Shown one piece after another: positions 6,079-6,576 of a DNA stretch of 6,576 nucleotides. Positions within the stretch are counted from its first letter, which is position 1; every line of letters begins with the position of its first letter. Where the stretch lies: the NCBI GenBank assembly GCA_015490255.1, contig WFYF01000125.1, positions 1 through 6,576 on the forward strand. Reading direction: 5' to 3'. A model generated the notes under the pieces. It was not told where the DNA came from and searched no databases. It was given only the letters and a program-made list of their open reading frames with translations. The position numbers were made by a program, and so were the translations under genes. Source of the DNA: Caldifarciminota bacterium (GTDB lineage Bacteria; Hydrothermota; Hydrothermia; S141-80).

Positions 6079-6488
6079 TCTCCCATCACCTTCACCAGGA
6101 CCCGTTTGGGCCGCTGTCCGTCAAACTCGGCATAGAAAATCCGCTGCCAGGGTCCGAGGTCCAGATCCCCGTTTGTGACCGGGATCACCACCTGGTGATG
6201 GATGAGGAGGGCCTTGAGGTGGGCATCGGCGTTGTCTTCACCGGTAGCGTGATGGCGATAATCCGGACGGGCGGGCGCGAGCTGCTCCAGCCAGTCCAGG
6301 ATGTCCGCGATGATGCCGGGCTCATTGTCGTTCACATACACCCCCGCCGTGACATGCATGGCGCTCACCAGCACCATGCCCTCCCGGATGCCGCTCTTTC
6401 TCACCACCTCCCGGACCCGCTCGGTGATGTGGATGATCTCCCGGCGTTTCCGGGTGTGAAAGGTCCAGTATTCTGTGAGGGTCTTCAT
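6075..6488 (-). CDS. yjbQ: YjbQ / UPF0047 family protein (secondary thiamine-phosphate synthase-like)
   Basis: A 137-residue protein of the YjbQ/UPF0047 family (TIGR00149). Members have weak thiamine-phosphate synthase activity, but their physiological role is poorly known. Conserved features include [17 protein letters not shown] (42-58) with His45, [19 protein letters not shown] (77-95) with several putative metal-binding histidines, and [22 protein letters not shown] (103-124). That last segment is the family signature with Pro in place of the usual Thr in GTWQ. I chose the ATG at 6488 ([12 protein letters not shown]) because the family starts near there; a GGGG lies just upstream. An ATG at 6500 would add MLWG and has only pyrimidines before it. 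The gene is followed by the HAD-like gene with an ATGA overlap, so the two are co-translated. Confidence 0.9.
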   Translation of the reverse strand: MKTLTEYWTFHTRKRREIIHITERVREVVRKSGIREGMVLVSAMHVTAGVYVNDNEPGIIADILDWLEQLAPARPDYRHHATGEDNADAHLKALLIHHQVVIPVTNGDLDLGPWQRIFYAEFDGQRPKRVLVKVMGE

Positions 6489-6576
6489 GCCCCAAAGCAT
6501 AAAGGAAAGGTTCGGAACTTTCCAGCCAGAGGATCTGAAGTTCGGACAAGACTCCGGGCATTTCCCCCTCCCCCAC
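6489..6576 (-). other. Region upstream of yjbQ, nature unresolved
   Basis: All three minus-strand frames are open to the window edge. One ends in a TGA (6487-6485) that would overlap the yjbQ ATG as ATGA, the same junction as elsewhere in this window, which would make it the end of an upstream gene. Its translation (ending [12 protein letters not shown]) does not look like a known family and uses codons rare in the neighbours. It may equally be a leader. The stretch also holds the hairpin at 6504-6523. No promoter of good quality is seen. Confidence 0.25.
6504..6523. repeat. Inverted repeat upstream of yjbQ
   Basis: GGAAAG (6504-6509) and CTTTCC (6518-6523) are perfect complements separated by 8 nt. 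It ends 16 nt before the chosen yjbQ start. With only two or three GC pairs per arm it is a weak hairpin; it could be a protein-binding site or chance. Confidence 0.25.

Noticed and set aside
5536..6135. Plus-strand open frame of 199 codons
   Set aside because: Antisense to the HAD-like gene, with no motif and no ribosome-binding site seen.
6322..6576. Minus-strand open frame of 84 codons overlapping yjbQ
   Set aside because: Most of it is an out-of-frame reading of yjbQ, with His/Gly/Pro-rich shadow composition.
1..6576. tRNA, rRNA, CRISPR array, insertion sequence or phage genes
   Set aside because: No cloverleaf, rRNA-like stretch, regularly spaced repeat, transposase or terminal inverted repeat was seen, and nearly all bases are accounted for by the listed genes.

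Overview
The window is a GC-rich stretch of bacterial chromosome with almost no intergenic space. Several genes point to a diderm (Gram-negative-type) bacterium: a LolA-like lipoprotein carrier and two LolC/LolE-like permeases. A strong GC bias at third codon positions, a phosphohexomutase and a YjbQ protein that look like thermophile or archaeal-type forms, and a promoter placed for a leaderless mRNA suggest a thermophile or a deep-branching lineage. The phylum cannot be fixed from sequence alone, and the two frame disruptions leave room for draft-assembly error.

Left block (minus strand, 1-2960): one tightly packed operon read right to left. It holds a family-2 glycosyltransferase, a LolA-like exported protein, an FtsX/MacB-fold permease, and a second paralogous permease cut by the window edge. 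Junctions are an ATGA overlap, a 3-nt gap and a 1-nt gap. The expected ATPase partner is not in the window and may lie beyond position 1. A promoter next to the glycosyltransferase start (TATACT, 6 nt before the ATG) has a perfect 6+3+6 palindrome in its spacer.

Middle (plus strand, 2961-3655): a divergent promoter region, then a small secreted-protein gene that is broken. A 7-bp tandem duplication shifts the frame, and an apparent one-base loss in a G run shifts it back. Undoing both gives a continuous protein of about 162 residues with a signal peptide and no recognised family.

Right block, plus strand (3656-5364): an alpha-D-phosphohexomutase (probable phosphoglucosamine or phosphoglucomutase) translationally coupled through ATGA to a RidA-family enamine/imine deaminase.

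Right block, minus strand (5356-6488): a YjbQ/UPF0047 protein coupled through ATGA to a HAD-fold protein that has lost most catalytic residues. The HAD gene converges on ridA with a 9-bp overlap of the two 3' ends.

The best leads are the exactly explained frameshift, the HAD pseudoenzyme coupled to YjbQ, the palindrome inside the leaderless promoter, and the glycosyltransferase sharing an operon with Lol-like export genes. No RNA genes, CRISPR array, insertion sequence or origin was seen.
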